In this document: positions 13,901 to 21,710 of the stretch, piece by piece
Position numbering within the stretch: position 1 is the first letter of the stretch
Layout: each line of letters starts with the position of its first letter
Source: SIG589 sp045652465
GTDB lineage: Bacteria; Bacillota; Clostridia; Oscillospirales; Acutalibacteraceae
NCBI GenBank assembly: GCA_045652465.1
Contig: JAZRUI010000011.1
Span: 1-26,448 of the forward strand
Length of the DNA: 26,448 bases
Reading direction: 5' to 3'
Translations under genes and position numbers: made by a program
Notes under the pieces: generated by a model
What the model was told of the DNA's origin: nothing
The model's input: only the letters and a program-made list of their open reading frames with translations
Database searches by the model: none

Positions 13901-15043
13901 TTGATATATTTGGATAATGCCGCAACAACGGGGCTTAAACCGCAGGAGGTGGAGCAAGCCGTTTTGAATGCATTGAAAAAATATTCGGCAAATCCGGGTC
14001 GCAGCGGGCATATGGCGGCGCAAAGATGCGGAGAGTTTGTTTATAGCGTTAGGGAAAAGGTCGCATCATTTTTTGGTGCCTCGCCCGAACAGGTAATTTT
14101 CACGCAAAACTGCACCGAATCGGCTAATTTTGTTATTAAAGGGGTTCTCGCGGAGGGCGACCATGTGATAATTTCTTCAATGGAGCATAATGCGGTTGCA
14201 AGACCTATCCATACGCTTAAAAGAAGAGGGGTTATCGAATACGATATTGCCGAGGTGATTTTAGGGGATAGTGAGGCAACGGCGCGCTCCTTCGAACGCC
14301 TGATAAAACCTAACACCAAGCTTATAGTTTGTACCAATGCATCTAATGTCACGGGAGAAATATTTCCTATTGAAGAAATTGCAAAAATATGCAAAAAGAA
14401 TGATATTTTGTTTGCTGTTGATGCCGCACAAACTGCGGGAATTTTGCCGATAAATATGGAAGAATCGGGCATAGATTTTTTGTTTGTTGCGCCGCATAAG
14501 GGATTATATGCACCTATGGGAACGGGAATTCTTATTGCGCGCAAGCCCATTGAGAAGACAATAATTGAAGGCGGAACGGGCAGCTTTTCCAATATGCTTT
14601 TGCAACCCGAGGATTTGCCCGAAAGGTTTGAAAGCGGAACGCTGAATGTGCCGGGAATTGCAGGCATTTCCGCGGGCATCGATTTTATCCGTAACAGGGG
14701 AATAGATAACATTTTTAAGCATGAAACGGCGCTTTGCGAGCGTTTGATAATGGGCTTAAAATCGATAAACGGAATTACGGTTTATCGATTGCCGAATGCA
14801 AGATATGCGCCTGTTGTTTCATTTAATTTTGATGGCTTAATGAGCATGGAGGCGGCGGATTTTTTATCAAAAAAGGGCATTGCCTTAAGGGCAGGACTCC
14901 ATTGCGCACCGCTCGCTCATTTAACCATCGGCACTTCGCAAAACGGTACGGTTAGAGCCAGCCCCGCGGCGTTTAACAAATTTTCGGACATAGGCGCACT
15001 TGTTAGGGCATCACAAAGCATAAAAACCCAAAAAAACTTTTAA
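13901..15043 (+). CDS. Cysteine desulfurase family PLP enzyme
   Basis: 380 residues of the class V aminotransferase fold. The N-terminus YLDNAATT is typical. PLP contacts include ISSMEHNA and VDAAQTAG, and the Schiff-base lysine is K200 in APHKGLYAP. The likely persulfide-forming cysteine is C335 in RAGLHCAP, with the RAS segment following. It removes sulfur from cysteine for clusters, thio-modified tRNA or selenium metabolism. It resembles the stand-alone clostridial subgroup more than a suf/isc operon member, and no suf or isc genes are near. The start is TTG, with GGAGGG six bases upstream. DUF3343 precedes it as a likely acceptor. Confidence 0.92.
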   Translation: MIYLDNAATTGLKPQEVEQAVLNALKKYSANPGRSGHMAAQRCGEFVYSVREKVASFFGASPEQVIFTQNCTESANFVIKGVLAEGDHVIISSMEHNAVARPIHTLKRRGVIEYDIAEVILGDSEATARSFERLIKPNTKLIVCTNASNVTGEIFPIEEIAKICKKNDILFAVDAAQTAGILPINMEESGIDFLFVAPHKGLYAPMGTGILIARKPIEKTIIEGGTGSFSNMLLQPEDLPERFESGTLNVPGIAGISAGIDFIRNRGIDNIFKHETALCERLIMGLKSINGITVYRLPNARYAPVVSFNFDGLMSMEAADFLSKKGIALRAGLHCAPLAHLTIGTSQNGTVRASPAAFNKFSDIGALVRASQSIKTQKNF

Positions 15044-15050
15044 AAAACTA

Positions 15051-15078
15051 TTGATAATATTTTATATTATGATAAAAT
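15051..15078 (+). promoter_or_regulatory. Sigma-A promoter of cdaA-cdaR
   Basis: TTGATA (15051-15056) and TAAAAT (15073-15078) are 16 bp apart, with TGA before the -10 giving an extended -10. The predicted transcript start lies between the ATG at 15083 and the real ATG at 15119. Confidence 0.7.
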
Positions 15079-15118
15079 AAAGATGTGTAGTTATCATTAT
15101 GAGATTGGAAGTGTGTTT

Positions 15119-16006
15119 ATGGGCGAATTTTTTGACTCGATAGCCAATATGTTTGTTCAGGTCTTCTATGCTCTTAAAAACATTCGCATAGCCGATATCA
15201 TCGATATTTTGCTAATCGCTTATGTTATCTATAAGGGCATCGATTTGTTCAAAAAATCCCGTGCGGGACAGCTTATGAAGGGCATCCTTGTATTGCTTAT
15301 TGTTTCGGTGCTCGCGCAGTGGCTTGACCTTGTCAGCGTTAAATGGGTGCTCAATAAATTCATTAACTCCGTAATCGTTGTTATCGCAATCATCTTCCAG
15401 CCCGAGCTTCGCCGTGCGCTGGAGCGTATGGGTCGCGGCCAGCTTATTGGCGGCGGTCGTTCGTTTGATGACGGTCGCGATAATATGCTTCGCGGCATTG
15501 ATTCGGTTTGCAAGGCCTGCGCTTCTATGCAGGAGCAAAAGATTGGCGCGCTGATTGTTTTTGAGCGTTCAACCCTTTTGGGCGAAATTATTGATACGGG
15601 AACTTTGGTTGATGCTGAAGCTTCGGCGCAGTTGATTTCCAATGTTTTCTTCCCGAAATCTCCGCTGCATGACGGTGCGATGGTAGTTCGCGATGGTCGA
15701 ATCCTTTCGGCGGGCTGCATTCTTCCTTTAACTGCTAATGATAACCTTAACTCCGATCTTGGAACGCGCCACCGCGCTGCGCTTGGTATGAGTGAAAACT
15801 CAGATGCCGCCGTGGTTGTTGTTTCCGAAGAAACCGGTATTATTTCTATTGCCGTTAACGGCGAAATCACAAGAAACTATAACTCCATAACACTTCGCGA
15901 AGAGTTAAACAAGCTTTTATTTGTTGATGAGCGTCCTGCCTCGGGCGGACTAACCGGCTTTTTCAAAAAGTTTGTTGGCAAAAAAGAGAATAAGGGGGCG
16001 CAATAA
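15119..16006 (+). CDS. cdaA: Diadenylate cyclase CdaA
   Basis: 295 residues from ATG 15119, which has GGAAG about seven bases upstream; the ATG at 15083 lacks a ribosome binding site. Three membrane helices (about 27-44, 54-70 and 79-94) precede the DAC domain with DGA (185-187) and GTRHRAALG (215-223), the diadenylate cyclase active site. It makes c-di-AMP from two ATP at the membrane, controlling potassium, osmolytes and wall turgor. cdaR follows with no gap. The usual third gene glmM is absent here. Confidence 0.96.
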   Translation: MGEFFDSIANMFVQVFYALKNIRIADIIDILLIAYVIYKGIDLFKKSRAGQLMKGILVLLIVSVLAQWLDLVSVKWVLNKFINSVIVVIAIIFQPELRRALERMGRGQLIGGGRSFDDGRDNMLRGIDSVCKACASMQEQKIGALIVFERSTLLGEIIDTGTLVDAEASAQLISNVFFPKSPLHDGAMVVRDGRILSAGCILPLTANDNLNSDLGTRHRAALGMSENSDAAVVVVSEETGIISIAVNGEITRNYNSITLREELNKLLFVDERPASGGLTGFFKKFVGKKENKGAQ

Positions 16007-17254
16007 ATGAGATTAAAGAAAGATTTAATGCGTGACCTATTCTATAACAAAAAATTCGTTTCTGCCTTTTCGCTTATTGCGGCATTCGTTTTTTGGCTTG
16101 TTATAACCATTAATCAAAACCCCGAGCGAATTAGAACATTCGGCAACATCCCGATTTCTATTTCAACCGAAGGAACTGCTGCGGGCGAACTCGGATTGGA
16201 TGTTATCTCTCAAAGCTCGAACACAGCGAGCGTTAGGGTTAGCGGACCGAGCTATGTTATCGCGTCGCTATCTTCCTCTGATATTTCGGTAAGCGCTCCG
16301 CTTGCTATGGTAACCGAGGCAGGGGAATATGAACTTTCGGTTTCCGCCTATTGCTCCGAATCGGGCGTTAAGGTTTTGGGCGTTACTCCGTCAAAGGTTA
16401 CTGCCGTTTTTGACTATGTTGACACTAAACTTTATAACCTTGAGGTTGAAGCCAAGGGCGCAACCGCCGTTTCGGGTCTTATCGTTGATACCCCCTCGGT
16501 AAGCACCAGCACGGATTCAACCATTTCGATTACAGGTCCGCGAACCGAACTTGATAAGGTTGCGAGAGTTGTTGCCGTTGCTGATGTTAACGCTCAACTT
16601 AAGGCAACAACAACCTTCGATGCAAAAATCAATCTTTTCGATGCGGAAGGTAAGGCTATTGATACCTCTAACTTCACATTATCGGTTAGCAAGGTTAAGA
16701 TAACCGTTCCCATCTTAAAGCAAAAGGAAGTTCCCGTTAAGGTAACCTTCTCCAATGTTCCCAAGGCTTATGCCAATAAGGATATTTCGCATTCGGTAAG
16801 CACCAGCAAGGTTACTATTATGGGCCCCGAATCGACTATTGATACCATCAAGTCGGTTTCGCTTGCACCCATCGATTTCTATGATATTTCCAAGGATAAT
16901 AACAGCTTCGATGTTGCTCCCATATTGCCTAACGGCGTTAAAATTGCGGAAAACATCGCAACTGTAAATGTTGTTATCAGCACCTCGGGACTTTCCGAGG
17001 GAACATATAATGTTTCCGACTTTGAGTTCAAGGGCGTTGATTCTAAAAAGGTAACTGCTTCGGGCGTCCGCAATGTTAAGATTTGCGGTCCCTCCTCGGC
17101 GATTAAGAAAATTAAGTCTTCGGGACTTTATGCGGTTGCCGATTTAACCGGAAAAACTGCAGGTGTTTATACCGTTCCTGTTCGTATTTTCTCTGAAAAT
17201 TATGATAGCATTTGGCAGGTAGGCACATATGAGGTAGTTGTTACCGTTAAATAA
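16007..17254 (+). CDS. cdaR: CdaR, YbbR-domain regulator of CdaA
   Basis: 415 residues: a short cytoplasmic N-terminus, one membrane segment (about 15-35), then four YbbR-like repeats outside the cell. Each repeat shows the same V.[ISV].GP motif, with GP at 80-81, 177-178, 273-274 and 361-362. CdaR binds CdaA at the membrane and modulates c-di-AMP synthesis. The ATG follows the cdaA stop directly, with AGGGGGCG as ribosome binding site, so the two are coupled. A terminator follows. Confidence 0.94.
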   Translation: MRLKKDLMRDLFYNKKFVSAFSLIAAFVFWLVITINQNPERIRTFGNIPISISTEGTAAGELGLDVISQSSNTASVRVSGPSYVIASLSSSDISVSAPLAMVTEAGEYELSVSAYCSESGVKVLGVTPSKVTAVFDYVDTKLYNLEVEAKGATAVSGLIVDTPSVSTSTDSTISITGPRTELDKVARVVAVADVNAQLKATTTFDAKINLFDAEGKAIDTSNFTLSVSKVKITVPILKQKEVPVKVTFSNVPKAYANKDISHSVSTSKVTIMGPESTIDTIKSVSLAPIDFYDISKDNNSFDVAPILPNGVKIAENIATVNVVISTSGLSEGTYNVSDFEFKGVDSKKVTASGVRNVKICGPSSAIKKIKSSGLYAVADLTGKTAGVYTVPVRIFSENYDSIWQVGTYEVVVTVK

Positions 17255-17260
17255 ATAATC

Positions 17261-17317
17261 GGGCATTCGCAACATTTATTCGCTTTTGCGGTAATAGCTG
17301 TGAATGCCCTGTTTTTT
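17261..17317 (+). terminator. Terminator after cdaR
   Basis: GGGCATTCGCA (17261-17271) pairs with TGTGAATGCCC (17299-17309) with one wobble. The loop holds a small CGC/GCG hairpin, and a TGTTTTTT tract follows. It separates cdaA-cdaR from the next three genes. Confidence 0.75.
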
Positions 17318-17368
17318 CAAATTTTAGCAATATTTTATCATCGGCATAGGCTAATATGGGGTGATAAA

Positions 17369-17704
17369 ATGTTTAGAGTTATTGTGTTTTCAGCAGTTAT
17401 CATTTTGGCGATTATAGGATTAAGCGAAATATTGCATAGATTTTGGCTTTATCTTATGCGCCCCAAACCTCTAAAGAATATTTTAATTACGGTTTTGGAT
17501 GATGAATGTGCGCCCGAGCAGGTTAGCGCGATTCTCGAGGATATTCGTTGGAACGGCAGCAATAATGCCGCGTTGCTTATCGGTATTGACAACGGTTTAT
17601 CTAAAAAGCAGCTCGATGCCTGCGCGGCTATAGAAAATTTATGCAGCGATTTTGTTGTTGCAACCAAAGAAACTGTTTGGGATGAGATTATAAAAAGGAG
17701 TTGA
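17369..17704 (+). CDS. One-TM conserved hypothetical protein
   Basis: 111 residues with one N-terminal membrane segment (about 2-22), a basic linker (RPKP), then a cytosolic alpha/beta domain: ILITVLDDE, an alpha helix (PEQVSAILEDIRW), the strand AALLIGIDNG, a helix with two cysteines and VVATKETVWDEI. The hydrophobic-strand-D-G pattern recalls the first half of a nucleotide-sugar transferase fold, but it is too short to be a working enzyme. I have a loose memory of similar unnamed proteins in Clostridia. ATG 17369 has GGGGTGAT upstream; the GTG at 17300 lies in the cdaR terminator. It ends five bases before the recD2 start and probably shares its message. Function unknown. Confidence 0.75.
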   Translation: MFRVIVFSAVIILAIIGLSEILHRFWLYLMRPKPLKNILITVLDDECAPEQVSAILEDIRWNGSNNAALLIGIDNGLSKKQLDACAAIENLCSDFVVATKETVWDEIIKRS

Positions 17705-17709
17705 AAAAA

Positions 17710-19923
17710 GTGGAAGGCGGAAAAGAAACCTTAAGTGGTCGCATTGATTACATAACCTATAAAAACGCTCAAAACGGCTATACGGTTTTTAAGCTTTCCG
17801 CTGATGGAGAGGATATAACGGCTGTTGGAAATTTCCCGTTTATAACGGTTGGAGATGTTGTTACATTAAAGGGCGACTATGTTTTCCATCCAACCTATGG
17901 CCAGCAATTTGCTGCAACCGAATGCAGCAGGGAAACCCCTTCAACCGCTGCCGCAATTTTAAGATATCTCTCTTCGGGCGCAGTTAAGGGCATCGGCCCC
18001 GCAACCGCTCAAAAGCTTGTTAAAAAGTTTGGCAACGAAACTCTTGAAATAATAAAAGAAAAACCCGAAAGGCTTGCCGAGATTCGCGGAATTTCGCTCG
18101 AAAAGGCGCTCTCAATTTCCGAAGAATATAAAAAGCAATTTTCGCTTCAAGACCTGATGTTTTTCTTATCAGCCTTTAAAATAACACCCGAGGAAACCGC
18201 AAAGGTTTATAAAGCGCTGGGCGATTCCGCCGTTGAGCGAATAAAAGATAACCCGTTTGTTTTATGTGATGATACCATCGGTTTTTCCTTTGAACGCGTT
18301 GATGAAATTGCCGAAAACTTCGGTGTTGAAGAAAATAATCAAAACCGAATTGCCGCAGGCATTGAATATATTTTGCGCCATAATTTATCCAACGGACACA
18401 CCTGCCTGCCGCGCGACCGCGTTTGCGAGCTTGGCGCGGGATTTCTCTCTTGTAACCGCGCTGAAATTGATGAGGCTTTGGATGCGCTCATTGCTGCAAG
18501 GCGAATTGTTTGCGAAAATATCGATGGCGCTTTGTTTTTGTTTTTGCCGCCTTATTATTCGGCTGAAGAGTTTATTGCCGCTAAACTGTCGATTTTATGC
18601 TCATATTCGGCTTCAGCAACGCTGCATGAGTTAGAGATTGATTATATAGAAAACCGCCTACATATCAAATATGAGAAGATGCAAAGAAGGTTCATTGAAC
18701 TTGCATTTTCGAGCGGCGTTGCAGTTTTAACGGGTGGACCCGGAACCGGAAAAACGACAACTCTTAACGGAATAATAGAACTCTTTGAACAAAAGAACCT
18801 TAAGGTGTTTTTGGCTGCGCCAACCGGAAGAGCTGCCCAAAGAATGTCGGAGCTTACGGGCAGGGAAGCCAAAACCATTCATAGACTTTTGGAGGTCCAG
18901 TGGGGCGAAGGCGACCGTCCTTACTTTAACTTTAACGAGCGCAACCACCTTAAGTGCGATGTGCTGATTGTTGATGAAATGTCGATGGTCGATAGCCTCC
19001 TTTTTGAAAGCCTGCTGCGCGCGGTTAGGCTTGGAACGAAGCTGATTTTGGTCGGTGATTCCGATCAGTTGCCCAGCGTTTCGGCGGGTAATGTTTTGCA
19101 TGATATTATCGATTCCGATAGGATACCCTATGTTGCCCTTAATAAGATTTTCCGCCAAAGTGATGCGGGTCTTATTGCATATAACGCCCATGAGATTATA
19201 AACGGAAATATGCCCAACCTTGATTGCAAGGATGCCGATTTCTTTATGATTGATTGTAAAGATGCTGCTGCCGCCGCCCAAACCATCGTTAACCTTTGCG
19301 CCGATCGTTTGCCGAAGGCATATGGTTTTTCCGCTTATGATGATATTCAGGTTTTGTGTCCCTCAAGAAAATTAGAACTGGGCACAGTTAGCTTAAACAC
19401 TCGCTTGCAGGCTAAAATTAACCCCGAAGAGGGTGTTAAAGCTTCCGTTTCAAATGGCGGGTTTACCTTCCGCGTTAAGGATAAGGTAATGCAGGTGAAG
19501 AATAATTATGATATTTTATGGCATCGTGATAACGGCGAGCAGGGTAGCGGCGTGTTCAACGGTGATATAGGAATTATCGAAACCATTGATAATTATTCGC
19601 AGCTTATAACCGTTAGATTTGATGATAGAGTGGCCTCGTATTACGGAACCGAAATTTCGCAGCTTGAGCCCGCTTATGCCATAACCGTTCATAAAAGTCA
19701 GGGCAGCGAATTTAACTGTGTTATCCTGCCGCTAATGAATCTTCAGTCGCAGCTTACATATCGTAATCTTCTTTATACGGCAGTAACCAGAGCAAAACGA
19801 ATCTTGATAATCATCGGCGATAGAAACACGGTTCAAAGAATGGTTGAAAACGACCGTAAAACTCTCCGCTATTCGGGACTCAAAAAAATGATAGAGGATG
19901 CATTCAATGATGGCACTGTTTAA
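17710..19923 (+). CDS. recD2: ATP-dependent RecD-like DNA helicase (RecD2)
   Basis: 737 residues. The N-terminal OB and helix-hairpin-helix region (about 1-200, with LSSGAVKGIGPATAQKLV) is typical of RecD2 and absent from RecBCD-type RecD. The helicase core has Walker A GGPGTGKTT (342-350), Walker B VDEMS (421-425), GDSDQLPSV and the C-terminal AITVHKSQGSEF. RecD2 is a 5'-3' helicase that acts without RecB/RecC and aids replication forks and repair. GTG 17710 is chosen: GGAG lies nine bases before it, whereas the TTG at 17701 touches that site. The 3' end overlaps comF by 17 bases. Confidence 0.95.
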   Translation: MEGGKETLSGRIDYITYKNAQNGYTVFKLSADGEDITAVGNFPFITVGDVVTLKGDYVFHPTYGQQFAATECSRETPSTAAAILRYLSSGAVKGIGPATAQKLVKKFGNETLEIIKEKPERLAEIRGISLEKALSISEEYKKQFSLQDLMFFLSAFKITPEETAKVYKALGDSAVERIKDNPFVLCDDTIGFSFERVDEIAENFGVEENNQNRIAAGIEYILRHNLSNGHTCLPRDRVCELGAGFLSCNRAEIDEALDALIAARRIVCENIDGALFLFLPPYYSAEEFIAAKLSILCSYSASATLHELEIDYIENRLHIKYEKMQRRFIELAFSSGVAVLTGGPGTGKTTTLNGIIELFEQKNLKVFLAAPTGRAAQRMSELTGREAKTIHRLLEVQWGEGDRPYFNFNERNHLKCDVLIVDEMSMVDSLLFESLLRAVRLGTKLILVGDSDQLPSVSAGNVLHDIIDSDRIPYVALNKIFRQSDAGLIAYNAHEIINGNMPNLDCKDADFFMIDCKDAAAAAQTIVNLCADRLPKAYGFSAYDDIQVLCPSRKLELGTVSLNTRLQAKINPEEGVKASVSNGGFTFRVKDKVMQVKNNYDILWHRDNGEQGSGVFNGDIGIIETIDNYSQLITVRFDDRVASYYGTEISQLEPAYAITVHKSQGSEFNCVILPLMNLQSQLTYRNLLYTAVTRAKRILIIIGDRNTVQRMVENDRKTLRYSGLKKMIEDAFNDGTV

Positions 19924-20614
19924 AAACTGGATTCATTATTTGTATCCGAAGCGTTGCGCGGTTTGCGAAACGCCGATAAATTTCAGAGCAAAGCTTTGCG
20001 AGGATTGCGAAGCTAAACTTGAGCCCATAACAGGGGAAGTTTGCCTTCGTTGCGGCAATACACTTAAAAACTGCGAATGCAAGCGCTTTGCTTATCATTT
20101 TCGCGGGATAGCCGTTCCTTTCGAAAACAAAGGCTCGGCAAGGCAGGGAGTTTACACATTTAAAATCCATGAAAACTTTGATGCCGCCGATTATTTTGGC
20201 GAACAAATGGCTAAAAGGGTTCGCGAGCTTTTCCCCGATATCGAATTTGATATTGTAACCGCCATTCCTATGTATGAGCGTGATAAGAAGATGAAAATCT
20301 TTGACCATGCACAATTCCTCGCCGAGAGCACGGCGGGTTATCTCGGCTTGCGTTATAAGCAGTTGCTCCTCAAGAGCAAAAAGAACAAAGCGCAACACAC
20401 CTTGGGCGCGGAAGAGCGATTCATAAATGTTAAGGATGCCTATGAGGTTATCGGCAAAATTTCCTATAAGAATGTGTTGCTGATTGATGATATCAAAACG
20501 ACAGGCGCAACGCTCGATGAATGTTCGCGAAAACTAATGCTCGCGGGTGCCGAAAATGTTTATTGCGCAACGGCACTTATTAACACTTGCAAAGAGCGGG
20601 ATAGTAATTTATAA
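19907..20614 (+). CDS. ComF family phosphoribosyltransferase-like protein
   Basis: 235 residues. An N-terminal zinc finger is made by four cysteine pairs (CAVC, CEDC, CLRC and CEC, residues about 12-60). The phosphoribosyltransferase domain carries the PRPP loop VLLIDDIKTTGATLDE (about 186-201). ComF proteins serve DNA uptake or handling of imported single strands in competent species and are widespread in non-competent ones. ATG 19907 is chosen because AGAGG lies nine bases upstream; the ATG at 19898 abuts that site. The overlap with recD2 implies coupled translation of two DNA-processing proteins. Confidence 0.9.
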   Translation: MMALFKNWIHYLYPKRCAVCETPINFRAKLCEDCEAKLEPITGEVCLRCGNTLKNCECKRFAYHFRGIAVPFENKGSARQGVYTFKIHENFDAADYFGEQMAKRVRELFPDIEFDIVTAIPMYERDKKMKIFDHAQFLAESTAGYLGLRYKQLLLKSKKNKAQHTLGAEERFINVKDAYEVIGKISYKNVLLIDDIKTTGATLDECSRKLMLAGAENVYCATALINTCKERDSNL

Positions 20615-20647
20615 TAAAATTGATGATTATAAAATGTGGTGATATAA

Positions 20648-21673
20648 ATGGCAATGGAAATTGCAATCGACCTTGGCACCTCGAAAACCGTTATAGCCTC
20701 GGGTCATAAAATTATCCTTGAATTGCCCAGCGTAGTAACGGTTGACACCGATACTTGGGAGCCTGTTCATTTTGGCGAAAAGGCATATCAAACATATGGA
20801 AGAACGCCTGATAGCCTAACAACTGTTTTCCCGATTCAACATGGTATTATTGCCGCTTTGGATGTTGCTGAGGCTATGATAACCGAATATATGCATGAAG
20901 CCTTCGGCAAGCGCATTATCCGCCCGAAGGTTATCGTTTCGATGCCAACGGGTGTTACCCCGATTCAGCATCATACCGTTGCAAACGCCCTTGAAACCGC
21001 AGGCGGAAGAAATGTTAATGTTATTGAAAGCCCGATTGCGGCGGCGATTGGAATGAATATGGATTTCTCCAAGCCGCATGGCGGAATGGTTGTTGATTTC
21101 GGCGCAGGCTGCACCGATATAGCAACTATCTCTATGGGCGGTATTGTTGAATGCGAATCCTTTAAACTCGCTTCGCGCGACCTTGATGAGCTTCTCATTA
21201 AGTATGTTAAGAAGGAATATAACATCCTAATCGGCCCCTTAACCGCCGAGGAGATAAAGAAGCAACTTTGCAGCGCATATAGGCGTCCGCTCGAGGTTTC
21301 CATGACCGCAAAGGGAAGAAACCTCTTAACGGGACTTCCGCAAATTTTCGAAATTTCCTCAAGCGAGGTTTATGATGCAACGATAGATGCTTTATATAGC
21401 ATTTGCAACGAGGTTAGAACAGTGCTTGAGCGCACCTCGCCCGATATTGTCGGCGATATAAAGGTTGACGGAATCAAGCTAACAGGTGGCGGAGCGCAAA
21501 TCAACGGCTTTGATAAACTGCTTGCCGAATATATCGGTTGCGATGTTCATATGGCCGATGACCCGACCCACACGGTCATTAAAGGCGAATGCATAGCAAT
21601 TAAACGCCCCGAGCTTTTGGAAAACGGCGATTATCTTTATCGTTCGCTTAAAGAACTCATTGTTGAACAATAA
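20648..21673 (+). CDS. Divergent MreB-like actin homologue
   Basis: 341 residues, a normal MreB length. The actin fold motifs are present: phosphate-1 DLGTSKT (8-14), a phosphate-2 loop DFGAGCTDIA (about 149-158) and the adenosine motif LTGGGAQINGFDKL. Family stretches such as KKEYNILIG, LTAEEIKKQL and TGLPQIFEISSSEV are clear. It differs from typical MreB, where phosphate-2 reads D-[IV]-G-G-G-T-T-E: here Ala, Cys and Asp replace Gly, Thr and the catalytic-region Glu. It also has no mreC/mreD after it. It may be an MreB/Mbl-type paralogue with its own role in shape or sporulation. GGTGAT precedes the ATG. Confidence 0.88.
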   Translation: MAMEIAIDLGTSKTVIASGHKIILELPSVVTVDTDTWEPVHFGEKAYQTYGRTPDSLTTVFPIQHGIIAALDVAEAMITEYMHEAFGKRIIRPKVIVSMPTGVTPIQHHTVANALETAGGRNVNVIESPIAAAIGMNMDFSKPHGGMVVDFGAGCTDIATISMGGIVECESFKLASRDLDELLIKYVKKEYNILIGPLTAEEIKKQLCSAYRRPLEVSMTAKGRNLLTGLPQIFEISSSEVYDATIDALYSICNEVRTVLERTSPDIVGDIKVDGIKLTGGGAQINGFDKLLAEYIGCDVHMADDPTHTVIKGECIAIKRPELLENGDYLYRSLKELIVEQ

Positions 21674-21675
21674 GA

Positions 21676-21708
21676 AAAGACCCGATGAATTTCATCGGGT
21701 CTTTATTT
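21676..21708. terminator. Two-way terminator between the mreB-like and CDF genes
   Basis: AAAGACCCGATGAA (21676-21689) pairs with TTCATCGGGTCTTT (21691-21704), with T-runs on the plus side and an A-rich left flank. It ends both converging genes. Confidence 0.9.
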
Positions 21709-21710
21709 TT

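Noticed and set aside
14041..14712. Minus-strand frame of 223 codons opposite the cysteine desulfurase
   Set aside because: Antisense shadow with low-complexity Ser/Ile-rich translation and no start signals.
15083..15118. ATG at 15083 as start of cdaA
   Set aside because: No ribosome binding site, probably at or before the transcript start; family N-terminus fits ATG 15119.
15229..15870. Minus-strand frame of 213 codons opposite cdaA
   Set aside because: Antisense shadow; composition is Arg/Ser-rich as expected from the reverse of a real gene, and no ribosome binding site is seen.
17300..17368. Upstream GTG start extending the one-TM hypothetical protein
   Set aside because: It lies inside the downstream arm of the cdaR terminator and has no ribosome binding site; ATG 17369 has GGGGTGAT before it.
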